Positions 25,639 to 34,671 of a DNA stretch of 64,000 bases are shown here, in pieces (position 1 is the stretch's first letter; each line of letters starts with the position of its first letter). The stretch is taken from NCBI RefSeq assembly GCF_016785085.1, contig NZ_JAENHO010000003.1, positions 682,001 through 746,000 on the forward strand. The letters run 5' to 3'. The notes beneath the pieces are model-generated. The model searched no databases. It had not been told where the DNA came from and saw nothing but the letters and a program-made list of their open reading frames with translations. The stretch is from Paractinoplanes lichenicola. Its GTDB lineage: Bacteria; Actinomycetota; Actinomycetes; Mycobacteriales; Micromonosporaceae. A program made the translations under genes and the position numbers.

Positions 25639-26550
25639 ATGGGCTTGACCTTCGCCTCCGCGCCGGTTTCCGTTCGCACGCCGGCCACCAGCGCCAACCT
25701 CGGCCCCGGCTTCGACGCCCTGGGCCTGGCCCTGACGCTGTACGACGACCTCACGGCCCAGGTCACCGACGGCGGCTTCGCGGTGACGGTGACCGGCGAG
25801 GGCGCGGGCGAGCTGCCGGGCGACGAGACCCACCTGGTGCTGCGCGCGATGCTGGCGACCTTCGACGAGCTCGGCGAGCGCCCGCCCGGCCTGGCCGTCG
25901 AGTGTGTCAACCGGATCCCGCAGGCGCGTGGCCTCGGCTCCTCGTCGGCGGCCATCGTCGGCGGTGTGCAACTGGCGCGTGGCCTGGTGGCGAACGGTCT
26001 GCGAACGATCGGCGACGAGGCCGCGCTGCGCATCGCGGCCCGGCTCGAGGGCCACCCCGACAATGTGGCGCCGTGCCTGCTCGGCGGCTTCACGATCGCC
26101 TGGAGCGAGGGCGCGGGCGCGCGGGCCGTGCGTCTGGCGCCGGCGAGCAACGTACATCCGACAGTCTTCATTCCGGCCGAACGCGGCTACACGTCGTCGG
26201 CCCGCGCGGCGCTGCCGCCGGCCGTCCCGCACGCCGACGCGTCCTTCAACGCCGGTCGTGCGGCCCTGCTGACCCACGCCCTGACCAGCGATCCCAGCCT
26301 GCTCTGGGCGGCCACCGAGGATCGCCTGCACCAGGGTTATCGGGCCGAGGGCATGCCCGGCACGGCCTCGCTCGTGGCGGCCCTGCGCTCGGTCGGCGTG
26401 GCCGCCGTGGTGAGCGGCGCGGGGCCCTCGGTGCTGGCGTTGACGCAGGTGCCGGCCGATTTCCACCCGGGAACAGAATGGCGCGCCGAGTCGTTGGGCG
26501 TGGATGGCGCCGGTGCTCTTGTCAAAGGGAGTATGGTGGAACTCGCCTAG
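25639..26550 (+). CDS. thrB: Homoserine kinase
   Basis: 303 residues of the GHMP kinase fold. Phosphorylates homoserine to O-phosphohomoserine, the substrate of ThrC. The substrate-binding start is RTPATSANLGPGFDALGLAL, the ATP loop is IPQARGLGSSSAAIVGG, and the third motif is GVAAVVSGAGPSVLAL. ATG 25639 is favoured over the in-frame GTG 25633 by family alignment and by a -10 box 6 nt upstream. Having its own promoter fits its separation from hom-thrC by the efflux block. Confidence 0.96.
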   Translation: MGLTFASAPVSVRTPATSANLGPGFDALGLALTLYDDLTAQVTDGGFAVTVTGEGAGELPGDETHLVLRAMLATFDELGERPPGLAVECVNRIPQARGLGSSSAAIVGGVQLARGLVANGLRTIGDEAALRIAARLEGHPDNVAPCLLGGFTIAWSEGAGARAVRLAPASNVHPTVFIPAERGYTSSARAALPPAVPHADASFNAGRAALLTHALTSDPSLLWAATEDRLHQGYRAEGMPGTASLVAALRSVGVAAVVSGAGPSVLALTQVPADFHPGTEWRAESLGVDGAGALVKGSMVELA

Positions 26551-26879
26551 CGGGGCCCTGTTGCCGCAGGTCGCACGAGTTGACTACGCTCAAGACCTAG
26601 CACAGCCGCGAAGCGAGCGATCTCTGCGGTTCGGCGCGCACCCCCGAGACTTCAAAAGGCCTTTCTGGCCGTCTCACCTCTCCAAGGCACACGCCGGGCA
26701 GCAGCAGAAATGTCGCTGCACTCGCCGAGACCTACTCGTCAACCCCTGACGGGCAGGGACACCGTCGAGCTGCCGTGCTGCAAAACTCCCGCGCCGCTTT
26801 GCGAGGCGGGTAACCGGAACTCCCGGCCACCAGGCTGCAGAACCGGGAGTCTCGGGCTTTTTCCGACGGAAGGAATCCA
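26551..26879 (+). promoter_or_regulatory. Long structured leader of rho
   Basis: 329 bp with no convincing gene. A possible promoter has TTGACT at 26580 immediately followed by TACGCT at 26585-26590. Several stems follow, including CCCGC/GCGGG around 26788-26811 and a terminator-like hairpin just before rho. Long leaders that let Rho stop its own transcription are known in other bacteria; that role here is an inference. Confidence 0.5.
26819..26863 (+). terminator. Attenuator-like hairpin before rho
   Basis: ACTCCCGG (26819-26826) pairs with CCGGGAGT (26843-26850), 16-nt loop. CTCGGGC and then TTTTT (26859-26863) follow. A hairpin with a T-run only 17 bp before the rho start looks like a conditional terminator controlling rho. 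Confidence 0.5.
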
Positions 26880-28928
26880 TTGAGCGACACCACCGACGTG
26901 ACGTCGGGTGTTTCTGACGTCGCTGACGCCGGCGCTAGCACCACTGCGACGGCCACGAAGCGCCGCCGCGGCGGCACCGGCCTGTCCGCGATGCTGCTGC
27001 CCGAGCTGCAGAGCCTCGCCGCGTCCCTCGGCATCTCCGGCACCGCCCGGATGCGCAAGGGCGAGCTGATCACCGCGATCACCGAGCGTCAGAGCGGCGG
27101 TGCGCCGGCCGAGAGCGCGCCGGCGCCGCGCCGCAGCAAGGCCGCCGCGCCCGCCGAGGCGGCGCCGGCTCCGGTCGTCGCCACGGCCCCCGTGGCCGCC
27201 TCGGCCAAGGTCGAGCCGCCCGTCGTGCAGGCCGCCCCGGCCGACGCGCCCACCGGTCCGATCAGCGCCGCGCCGACCGAGGCGCCCCAGACCGCTGCCG
27301 CGCAGCCGGAGGCGGCCCCGGTCGCCGAGGGTGGCAGCCGCCGCGGCCGCAATCGGGAGCGCGAGTCCCGTGAGCCGCGCGAATCCCGTGAGCCCCGTGA
27401 GTCCCGTGAGTCCCGTGAGACGACGGCCCCGGCCGCCGAGACCGAGACGGCCGAGCGGGTCGAGCGCGCCGAGCGTCCGGAGCGGGGCGAGCGCAACCGC
27501 GACCGCGATCGCCAGCGCAACGACCGCCAGCGGGACGACCGGCAGCGCGACGACCGTCCGCGTGAGGACCGGCAGCGCGACGACCGCCCGCGCAACGAGG
27601 GCCGCAACGACCAGGGCCGCAACAACAACAACAGCAACGACGATGACGACGACGACAGCGGCGACGGTGGCCGCCGGAGCCGCCGCAGCCGTTTCCGTGA
27701 CCGCCGGCGTGGTCGTGACCGCGACGGCAACGAGGGCGGCGGCCAGCGTGACGGTGGCGGCCGCGAGCCGCACGTCAACGAGGACGACGTGCTCGTCCCC
27801 GTGGCCGGCATCCTCGACGTGCTCGACAACTACGCGTTCGTCCGCACGACCGGTTACCTCTCCGGCCCGAACGATGTGTATGTGTCGATGTCGCAGGTCA
27901 AGAAGCACGGCCTGCGCCGCGGCGACGCGGTCACCGGCGCCGTGCGGGCCACGCCCCGCGAGGGCGGCCAGGGCGACCAGCGCCGCGACAAGTACAACCC
28001 GCTGGTCCGGCTGGACACCATCAACGGGATGGAGCCCGAGGAGGCCCGGCGCCGGCCGGAGTTCTACAAGCTCACCCCGCTCTACCCGCAGGAACGGCTG
28101 CGTCTCGAGACCGAGCCGCACATCCTGACCACCCGCGTCATCGACCTGGTCATGCCGATCGGCAAGGGCCAGCGGGCGCTCATCGTCTCGCCGCCCAAGG
28201 CCGGCAAGACGATGGTGTTGCAGGCGATCGCCAACGCGATCACCCACAACAACCCGGAGTGCCACCTGATGGTCGTGCTGGTCGACGAGCGGCCCGAAGA
28301 GGTCACCGACATGCAGCGCTCGGTCAAGGGCGAGGTCGTCGCGGCCACGTTCGACCGGCCGCCGCAGGACCACACCACGGTCGCCGAGCTGGCGATCGAG
28401 CGGGCCAAGCGCCTCGTCGAGCTCGGCCACGACGTGGTCGTCCTGCTCGACTCGGTGACGCGGCTCGGCCGGTCGTACAACCTGGCCGCGCCGGCCTCCG
28501 GTCGCATCATGTCGGGTGGTATCGATTCGACGGCGCTCTATCCGCCGAAGCGGTTCCTGGGCGCGGCGCGCAACATCGAGAACGGTGGCTCGCTCACCAT
28601 CCTCGCGACCGCGCTGGTCGAGACCGGCTCGATGATGGACACGGTGATCTTCGAGGAGTTCAAGGGCACGGGTAACGCCGAGCTCAAGCTCGACCGCAAG
28701 ATCGCCGACAAGCGGGTCTTCCCGGCCATCGACATCGACCCGTCCGGCACGCGCAAGGAAGAGATCCTGCTCGGCAAGGAAGAGCTGGCGATCATCCACA
28801 AGCTCCGGAAGGTGCTGCACTCGCTCGACTCGGGGGCGGCGCTCGACCTGCTGCTCGACCGGCTCAAGCAGACCCGGACGAACGTCGAGTTCCTGATGCA
28901 GATCGCGAAGTCGACGCCCGGCGAGTAA
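26880..28928 (+). CDS. rho: Transcription termination factor Rho
   Basis: 682 residues, about 260 more than E. coli Rho, as in other actinobacteria. The N-terminal SAP-like helix pair (LSAMLLPELQSLAASLGI) is followed by a long disordered insert (about 65-295). That insert holds Ala/Pro-rich, Arg/Glu/Ser-rich (RESREP-type repeats), Arg/Asp/Gln-rich, Asn-rich and poly-Asp runs. The cold-shock RNA-binding domain begins near 300 (GILDVLDNYAFVRTTGYL). The ATPase has Walker A SPPKAGKTMVLQ and Walker B DVVVLLDSVTRL. TTG 26880 is the start, with GAAGGA 5 nt upstream. A strong intrinsic terminator follows. Confidence 0.97.
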   Translation: MSDTTDVTSGVSDVADAGASTTATATKRRRGGTGLSAMLLPELQSLAASLGISGTARMRKGELITAITERQSGGAPAESAPAPRRSKAAAPAEAAPAPVVATAPVAASAKVEPPVVQAAPADAPTGPISAAPTEAPQTAAAQPEAAPVAEGGSRRGRNRERESREPRESREPRESRESRETTAPAAETETAERVERAERPERGERNRDRDRQRNDRQRDDRQRDDRPREDRQRDDRPRNEGRNDQGRNNNNSNDDDDDDSGDGGRRSRRSRFRDRRRGRDRDGNEGGGQRDGGGREPHVNEDDVLVPVAGILDVLDNYAFVRTTGYLSGPNDVYVSMSQVKKHGLRRGDAVTGAVRATPREGGQGDQRRDKYNPLVRLDTINGMEPEEARRRPEFYKLTPLYPQERLRLETEPHILTTRVIDLVMPIGKGQRALIVSPPKAGKTMVLQAIANAITHNNPECHLMVVLVDERPEEVTDMQRSVKGEVVAATFDRPPQDHTTVAELAIERAKRLVELGHDVVVLLDSVTRLGRSYNLAAPASGRIMSGGIDSTALYPPKRFLGAARNIENGGSLTILATALVETGSMMDTVIFEEFKGTGNAELKLDRKIADKRVFPAIDIDPSGTRKEEILLGKEELAIIHKLRKVLHSLDSGAALDLLLDRLKQTRTNVEFLMQIAKSTPGE

Positions 28929-28935
28929 ACGCACA

Positions 28936-28977
28936 AAAAAGGCGCGATCCCTCTTAACGGAGGGATCGCGCCTTTTT
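28936..28977 (+). terminator. Intrinsic terminator of rho
   Basis: A perfect 13-bp GC stem (GGCGCGATCCCTC / GAGGGATCGCGCC), loop TTAACG, flanked by A5 and T5 that extend the stem to 18 bp. It is a textbook Rho-independent terminator, rare in this window. Confidence 0.95.
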
Positions 28978-29058
28978 GTCGCACAACGGGTGTGTCCGAT
29001 ACCGGGCAGGGTCGTGCGAATCTCCCATTCTGAATTGGCAATACGGTGGGAGGCGCCG

Positions 29059-30225
29059 ATGAACGTGCCCGGCTATCGGGACACACCGATCGAGCCCTGG
29101 GACCGTACGGCTCCCGCGGATCCCGGTGAGGCCGAGGACTTCCTGCGGCAGTGCTACACGGAGAACCCGCGCCTCGGTCCGGTCGAGCCCCGGCTGGCGA
29201 TCGTCCGGGCCCAGATCGCGGCCACCGGCACCTACGTGCACACCACCGAGGAGCTCGCGTACGGCGCGAAACTGGCCTGGCGCAACGCGAGCCGGTGCAT
29301 CGGCCGCCTCTACTGGCGCAGCCTGGTCGTCCTCGATCGGCGCCGAGCCCGTACGGCCGATGAGATCTTCTCGCTCATGGTGAATCACCTGCGGACGGCG
29401 GGCGGCAACCAGATCCGTCCCGTGATCAGCGTCTTCGCCGCCGCGCAGCCGGGCCAGCCGTACGCCCGCATCTGGAACGAGCAGCTGATCCGCTACGCGG
29501 GTTATCGCGGCGCGGACGGCTGCCCGATCGGCGACGGGCGGCAGCAGCAGTTCACCGCCGCGATGCAGGGGTTCGGGTGGCGCGGCAAGGGCGACCAGTT
29601 CGACGTGCTGCCGCTGGCGATCGAGACCCCGGCCGAGGGCGTACGGCTCTACGAGTTGCCCGAGCGGGCCATCCGCGAGGTGCCGCTGACCCATCCCGAG
29701 TACGCCTGGTTCGCCGAGCTCGGCCTGCGCTGGCACGCCGTCCCGGCCATCTCCAACATGCGGCTCACCATCGGCGGCGTGCACTACCCGCTGGCGCCGT
29801 TCAACGGCTGGTATCTCGGCACCGAGATCGGCGCGCGCAACCTGGCCGACGGCGACCGCTACGACATGCTGCCGGTCATCGCGACCCGGATCGGGCTGGA
29901 CACCACCCGCGAGTCGACGCTCTGGCGGGACCGGGCGCTGGTCGAGCTCAACCGGGCCGTGCTGCACTCGTTCGAGCTGGCCGGGGTCAAGATGAGCGAC
30001 CACCACACCGAGTCGCAGCGCTTCCTCAAACATCTCGGCAACGAGGAGAGGGCCGGCCGCAGGGTGCCCGCCGACTGGACGTGGATCGTGCCGCCGATGT
30101 CGGGCGGGATCACCCCGGTGTTTCACCGCTACTACGACGAGGCGGACCTGCGGCCGGCGTTCTATCTCGACGACGAGGCGGCCGAGCTGGCCCGCGGGGA
30201 GTGTCCGGTCAGGCGAACTCATTGA
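29059..30225 (+). CDS. nos: Bacterial nitric oxide synthase, oxygenase domain only
   Basis: 388 residues, the usual size of stand-alone bacterial NOS. Converts L-arginine to citrulline and NO using heme, a pterin and electrons from an unlinked reductase. The heme-ligating Cys80 lies in KLAWRNASRCIGRLYW. The arginine-binding Glu256 is in FNGWYLGTEIGARNLAD. TWIVPPMSGGITPVFH is the C-terminal heme/pterin edge. No FMN/FAD reductase domain follows. ATG 29059 has GGGAGG 5 nt upstream; an upstream in-frame GTG overlaps the terminator region. No thaxtomin-type genes are nearby. Its last 17 bp overlap the convergent RNA ligase. Confidence 0.95.
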   Translation: MNVPGYRDTPIEPWDRTAPADPGEAEDFLRQCYTENPRLGPVEPRLAIVRAQIAATGTYVHTTEELAYGAKLAWRNASRCIGRLYWRSLVVLDRRRARTADEIFSLMVNHLRTAGGNQIRPVISVFAAAQPGQPYARIWNEQLIRYAGYRGADGCPIGDGRQQQFTAAMQGFGWRGKGDQFDVLPLAIETPAEGVRLYELPERAIREVPLTHPEYAWFAELGLRWHAVPAISNMRLTIGGVHYPLAPFNGWYLGTEIGARNLADGDRYDMLPVIATRIGLDTTRESTLWRDRALVELNRAVLHSFELAGVKMSDHHTESQRFLKHLGNEERAGRRVPADWTWIVPPMSGGITPVFHRYYDEADLRPAFYLDDEAAELARGECPVRRTH

Positions 30226-30823
30226 CGGCGAAGGTGGCGCCGAGCCGCGCGCCGGGGGCGTCCGCCGGCTCGGCCCGCACCCACTTCAGCACGCGGACCG
30301 AGAACTCGTCGGCCGGTATGCGCCCCGCCGACCGTACGACGAAGCCTTCGGAACTCGCGGCGTCGCGGCGGGTCGCCCAGGCCGCCCGGGCCTCGGTCAG
30401 GCTGCCCCCGCGATAGAGGACCGGCACCACCGGCAACTCCAGCCGAGTGGCCCAGTCAACCGTGTCGTCCCAGCCCAGCAGCGTGTCGGTCTCGTCCCAG
30501 ATGCCGAAGACGATGAACACGCCGGGCAGGTCGGAGTAGGCGATGGTGCGCCGGGCCCACATCGACTCGCCGCAGACCCGCCAGTCGTCCGGGATCCGGT
30601 ACGACGTCATGGCCCACAACGCCTTGGCCGGCCGGTCCCAGGGCTCGGTGTCGCAGTCGGGCGACCGGCCGTACATGGCGTCGCGCGTGAAGGTCAGGTT
30701 GCCGCCGTCGAGCTTCTCGGTCACCACGAGCTCGCCGTCGAGCCAGGTCAGATCGTGCTGGACCATGTCGTCGGCCGTGGCGCCGGGCGAGCCGGGCAGG
30801 TGGAGCGTGTCCGGATACCGCAC
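30209..30823 (-). CDS. RNA ligase family protein (RNA repair)
   Basis: 204 residues of the covalent nucleotidyltransferase fold. The adenylylated Lys37 is in motif I, TEKLDGGNLTF. Motif III is probably FIVFGIWDE, motif IV SSEGFVVR, and motif V VLKWVR. There is no room for the C-terminal specificity domain of T4 Rnl1 or Rnl2, so it is a minimal ligase. It would join 5'-phosphate and 3'-OH ends, exactly those made by the kinase/phosphatase encoded 3 bp upstream. The GTG start is coupled to the stop of that gene. What RNA it mends (possibly tRNA cut by a toxin) is an inference. Confidence 0.85.
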   Translation of the reverse strand: MRYPDTLHLPGSPGATADDMVQHDLTWLDGELVVTEKLDGGNLTFTRDAMYGRSPDCDTEPWDRPAKALWAMTSYRIPDDWRVCGESMWARRTIAYSDLPGVFIVFGIWDETDTLLGWDDTVDWATRLELPVVPVLYRGGSLTEARAAWATRRDAASSEGFVVRSAGRIPADEFSVRVLKWVRAEPADAPGARLGATFAVNEFA

Positions 30824-30826
30824 CGC

Positions 30827-31723
30827 TCAGAAGTCTCCCTCCGCTACCTGGAAAACGGTCAGCCCCAGCTCACGCCACATGCGCACCACCTGTTGGCGGT
30901 CGTCGAAGACCCCGGCGATGCGCCAGCGGTGGCTGATCTCCGTGGTGAAGATCTCCTGTTTGACCACCGCGTCCTTGCGGTTGTCGCCCGCGGGCCGCAT
31001 GAATAGTGCTTCGTACGGCACGTCCACGTAAAGATCCAGCCAGGCCTCGGTTTCGGCGCGGGAGACCTCGTCGCGTCCCGAGCAGAAGACGATCGCGTTC
31101 CCGGCCGCGTGCATGGCCCGCACCGCCTCGATCACGGCCCGGTTGGGGGTGTCCTGGCCGACCCGGTGCCAGTCGTACGGGCGGCGGCCGTTCATCAGCG
31201 CGACCGTGCCGTCGATGTCGACCAGGATCGCCGGCGGCAGCTCCACGGGCGGGTCCTCGATCACACCCGGGCCGCCGGTTTCCCCGTACGGGATGGGCAG
31301 TGGCAAGGTTTTCCCGGCGAGATAGGTCTCGTGCATGCGGCGGATGCCGTCCGCGCCGACCCGTTCGTCCTCGCTCCGCGTGGCATCGCGCCGCAGGCAC
31401 TCCTCGAGCGGCACGTCCGTGAAGTCGTGCACCTCGAATCGGGCCCCGTGCCGGGCGGCCATCCGGACCCACCGGCGTACGGCGTCGTCGCGCAGGTTGG
31501 TGTCGTCGACGATCACGCTCGCCCCCGTGCGCAGGAGCGCGTCGACCGTCGTGCGCTGGGCCAGCGTGACCTGAGCCTCGGCCCAGTCGGTGTAGAGCCG
31601 CCGGCCGTGCAGCATGCGGCGCAGATCGTCGCGGTTGACCCGGACGACGCGCGGCTGGAGCGTACGGGCGAAGGTGGTCTTGCCGGACGCCGGCAGGCCC
31701 CTGGTGATCAGCAGTCGTGTCAT
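30827..31723 (-). CDS. Polynucleotide 5'-kinase/3'-phosphatase, T4 Pnkp type
   Basis: 298 residues, near T4 Pnkp (301), with the same domain order. The N-terminal P-loop kinase has Walker [14 protein letters not shown] (Lys15-Thr16), the Asp-x-x-Arg pair in VNRDDLRR (Asp32, Arg35), and VIVDDTNL. The C-terminal HAD phosphatase begins with [20 protein letters not shown] (Asp169, Asp171). Together they convert 2',3'-cyclic phosphate or 3'-phosphate and 5'-OH ends to ligatable ends. ATG 31723 matches the T4 start; the longer frame to 31828 has no family match. It is coupled to the RNA ligase. Confidence 0.92.
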   Translation of the reverse strand: MTRLLITRGLPASGKTTFARTLQPRVVRVNRDDLRRMLHGRRLYTDWAEAQVTLAQRTTVDALLRTGASVIVDDTNLRDDAVRRWVRMAARHGARFEVHDFTDVPLEECLRRDATRSEDERVGADGIRRMHETYLAGKTLPLPIPYGETGGPGVIEDPPVELPPAILVDIDGTVALMNGRRPYDWHRVGQDTPNRAVIEAVRAMHAAGNAIVFCSGRDEVSRAETEAWLDLYVDVPYEALFMRPAGDNRKDAVVKQEIFTTEISHRWRIAGVFDDRQQVVRMWRELGLTVFQVAEGDF

Positions 31724-31924
31724 CAGTCGAGAACTCCGGACAAAGCGGCAGGAAAGCGCCGGGAATACCCCGCCCACGGCGTACGTTGAAGCGCAGGTCA
31801 CGCCGATTTCGCCAGGACGCGGCGACATGGCAGACTAGTACATCGGCCAGTAAAGGTTCCGGTTCACGCCGCCAGCAATCTCGGCGACCCGGCGACCGTT
31901 TTCCATTGAGGGAGACCGAGTTAC

Positions 31925-32149
31925 ATGAAGAGCGGCATCCACCCGGAGTACACGACCACCGAGGTCATCTGCTCCTGCGGCAGCACCTTCTCCACCCGCA
32001 GCACCGCCAAGGGCGGCGAGATCCGCGTCGAGACCTGCAGCGCCTGCCACCCGTTCTACACCGGCAAGCAGCGCGTCCTCGACACCGCGGGCCGGGTCGC
32101 GAAGTTCCAGGCCAAGTACGCCAAGGTCAACGCCGCGAAGAAGAAGTAA
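31925..32149 (+). CDS. rpmE: Ribosomal protein L31 (zinc form)
   Basis: 74 residues. A component of the large subunit, near the central protuberance. Cys residues in [10 protein letters not shown] and [13 protein letters not shown] form the zinc-binding C+ type, so zinc limitation may trigger exchange for a Cys-less paralog encoded elsewhere. GAGGGAGA lies upstream. It is followed by prfA after a hairpin. Confidence 0.97.
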   Translation: MKSGIHPEYTTTEVICSCGSTFSTRSTAKGGEIRVETCSACHPFYTGKQRVLDTAGRVAKFQAKYAKVNAAKKK

Positions 32150-32156
32150 CTGCTTC

Positions 32157-32195
32157 AACGGCGCCCGTTCCCGGTTCTCCGGGGCGGGCGCCGTT
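32157..32195 (+). terminator. Hairpin between rpmE and prfA
   Basis: An 11-bp stem AACGGCGCCCG / CGGGCGCCGTT with a 17-nt loop, starting 8 bp after the rpmE stop. There is no T-run. It may be a partial terminator or mRNA stabiliser that makes L31 message exceed RF1 message. Confidence 0.6.
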
Positions 32196-32229
32196 CGCAT
32201 GTCGAGGCAGCCCTAAAAGGGAGATACCC

Positions 32230-33321
<1,092 letters not shown>

Positions 33322-33325
33322 CGGT

Positions 33326-34663
33326 CTAGCGGACGGCGACGACCTGATAGTCGTCGCCCACCGTGCAGACCAGATAGCCGGGCACCGAGGAGCACGGGCG
33401 GCCGGCCATGGCGCCGATCGTGCCCAGCATCCGCTGCCGGCCGGTCCGCAGATCCCAGCGAATCACCGCCGTACGGTCCGGGGGCGAGACGGTCGAGCGC
33501 AGCACGAGCACCGAGGCCTCGTCGGGCGCGCTCCAGGCCAGGGTGCCGAAGGCCGGCTCGCCCAGGGCCGCGCCCGTCTCGGCATCGACGAGCACGTTGC
33601 GGCCGTCGTCCAGGCCCTCGCCGAGCACGAGCCGGTCGGGGGTGACCTGGAAGGCGTTGACGGCGCCGTCCAGCCGCCAGCGGCGCTCGCCGGTCAGCGG
33701 GTCGTACGCGACCAGGCCGGCGCCGTCGTTGAGGCACAGGGCCGAGCCGCACGGGAAGGCGTACCCGTTGGTGTCGGGCGCCCGCCACAGCTCGGTCATC
33801 GTGTCGGCGCGGTAGACGCTCATGTCGAAGAGCTCGCGGCGTGATCGGTTGACCACCAGGACGTCGCGGGTGCCGCTGAGGTCGTTGAAGTAGCCCTCGT
33901 CGGGGTTGCCCTTGACCCACGGGACCTTGGCCGTGCTGATCAGCTCGCCCGTCGCGTACGAGTAAATGTTGATCACGCCGGCGCCGGTGGCCGTGATGAT
34001 CTTGTCGGGCCGGTCGCCCGGGATGACCGTGTAGTTGCCCACGCCCGGGGTGTCGCGGCGCCAGATCGTGCTGTGGTCGCTGAGCCGGATCAGCCGCATG
34101 CGGGCCAGGTCGGCGCGGTCGGTGTATTCGGTCAGCAGCGCCGTCTCGCCCGACACCGTGTACGGCTCGCCGGCCGTGCGCCACAGCTCGGCCCCGGTCG
34201 CCGTCGAGATCGCGATCGTCTGCCGGTGGAACTCGGCGTGGAAGGCGGACTGCTCGTTGACCGCGGGCAGCTCGACGACGTGGCCCTCGGTCGGCACGAG
34301 CAGCATGCCCGCGGACTCGGCGGCCTGCAGATAGCCGATCGTGGTGTCGAACGGGCGCTGCCAGCGAACCGCGCCGGTGGGCAGGTCGTAGGCGGTGACC
34401 GCGGCCAGGCCGTTGACCGAGCGGTGCACGAAGACGCCGTCGCTGGTCAGCGTCGTGCCCTGGGCCTGTGCGATCGAGATGCTCCACACCGGACGGACGC
34501 CGAGCGGCTCGGGCACGTGCGAGCCGGCCAGCCCGGCCAGGCAGAGGGCGGCGATCAGCCCGAGACCGGTCTGCCGGACGAGCCGGCGGTCGAACCGGGG
34601 CGAGCCGACGGGATCCGGGCCGTCGTGGGCCGGGGAGATCTCGCCGAGCTCGATCGTGCTCAT
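33326..34663 (-). CDS. Membrane-anchored PQQ-like beta-propeller protein
   Basis: 445 residues. A cytoplasmic N-terminus of ~28 residues, one membrane helix (TGLGLIAALCLAGLAG), then an extracytoplasmic domain with repeating blades such as VTAYDLPTGAVRWQRPFD, ISTATGAELWRTAG and VAYDPLTGERRWRLDG. These AxDxxTGxxxW units mark PQQ-binding-like quinoprotein propellers. No enzyme-specific residues are evident, so it is more likely a binding or scaffold protein. With the GGDEF gene it forms a two-gene minus-strand block between prfA and prmC. Confidence 0.8.
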   Translation of the reverse strand: MSTIELGEISPAHDGPDPVGSPRFDRRLVRQTGLGLIAALCLAGLAGSHVPEPLGVRPVWSISIAQAQGTTLTSDGVFVHRSVNGLAAVTAYDLPTGAVRWQRPFDTTIGYLQAAESAGMLLVPTEGHVVELPAVNEQSAFHAEFHRQTIAISTATGAELWRTAGEPYTVSGETALLTEYTDRADLARMRLIRLSDHSTIWRRDTPGVGNYTVIPGDRPDKIITATGAGVINIYSYATGELISTAKVPWVKGNPDEGYFNDLSGTRDVLVVNRSRRELFDMSVYRADTMTELWRAPDTNGYAFPCGSALCLNDGAGLVAYDPLTGERRWRLDGAVNAFQVTPDRLVLGEGLDDGRNVLVDAETGAALGEPAFGTLAWSAPDEASVLVLRSTVSPPDRTAVIRWDLRTGRQRMLGTIGAMAGRPCSSVPGYLVCTVGDDYQVVAVR

Positions 34664-34671
34664 CGCAGGGG

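Noticed and set aside
26504..26749. Small gene between thrB and rho
   Set aside because: The frame begins inside thrB and has no ribosome site or recognisable product; the region is better read as the rho leader.
29059..30225. Thaxtomin-type nitration cluster
   Set aside because: No P450 (TxtE) or NRPS genes lie near; the neighbours are rho, RNA repair and ribosomal genes.
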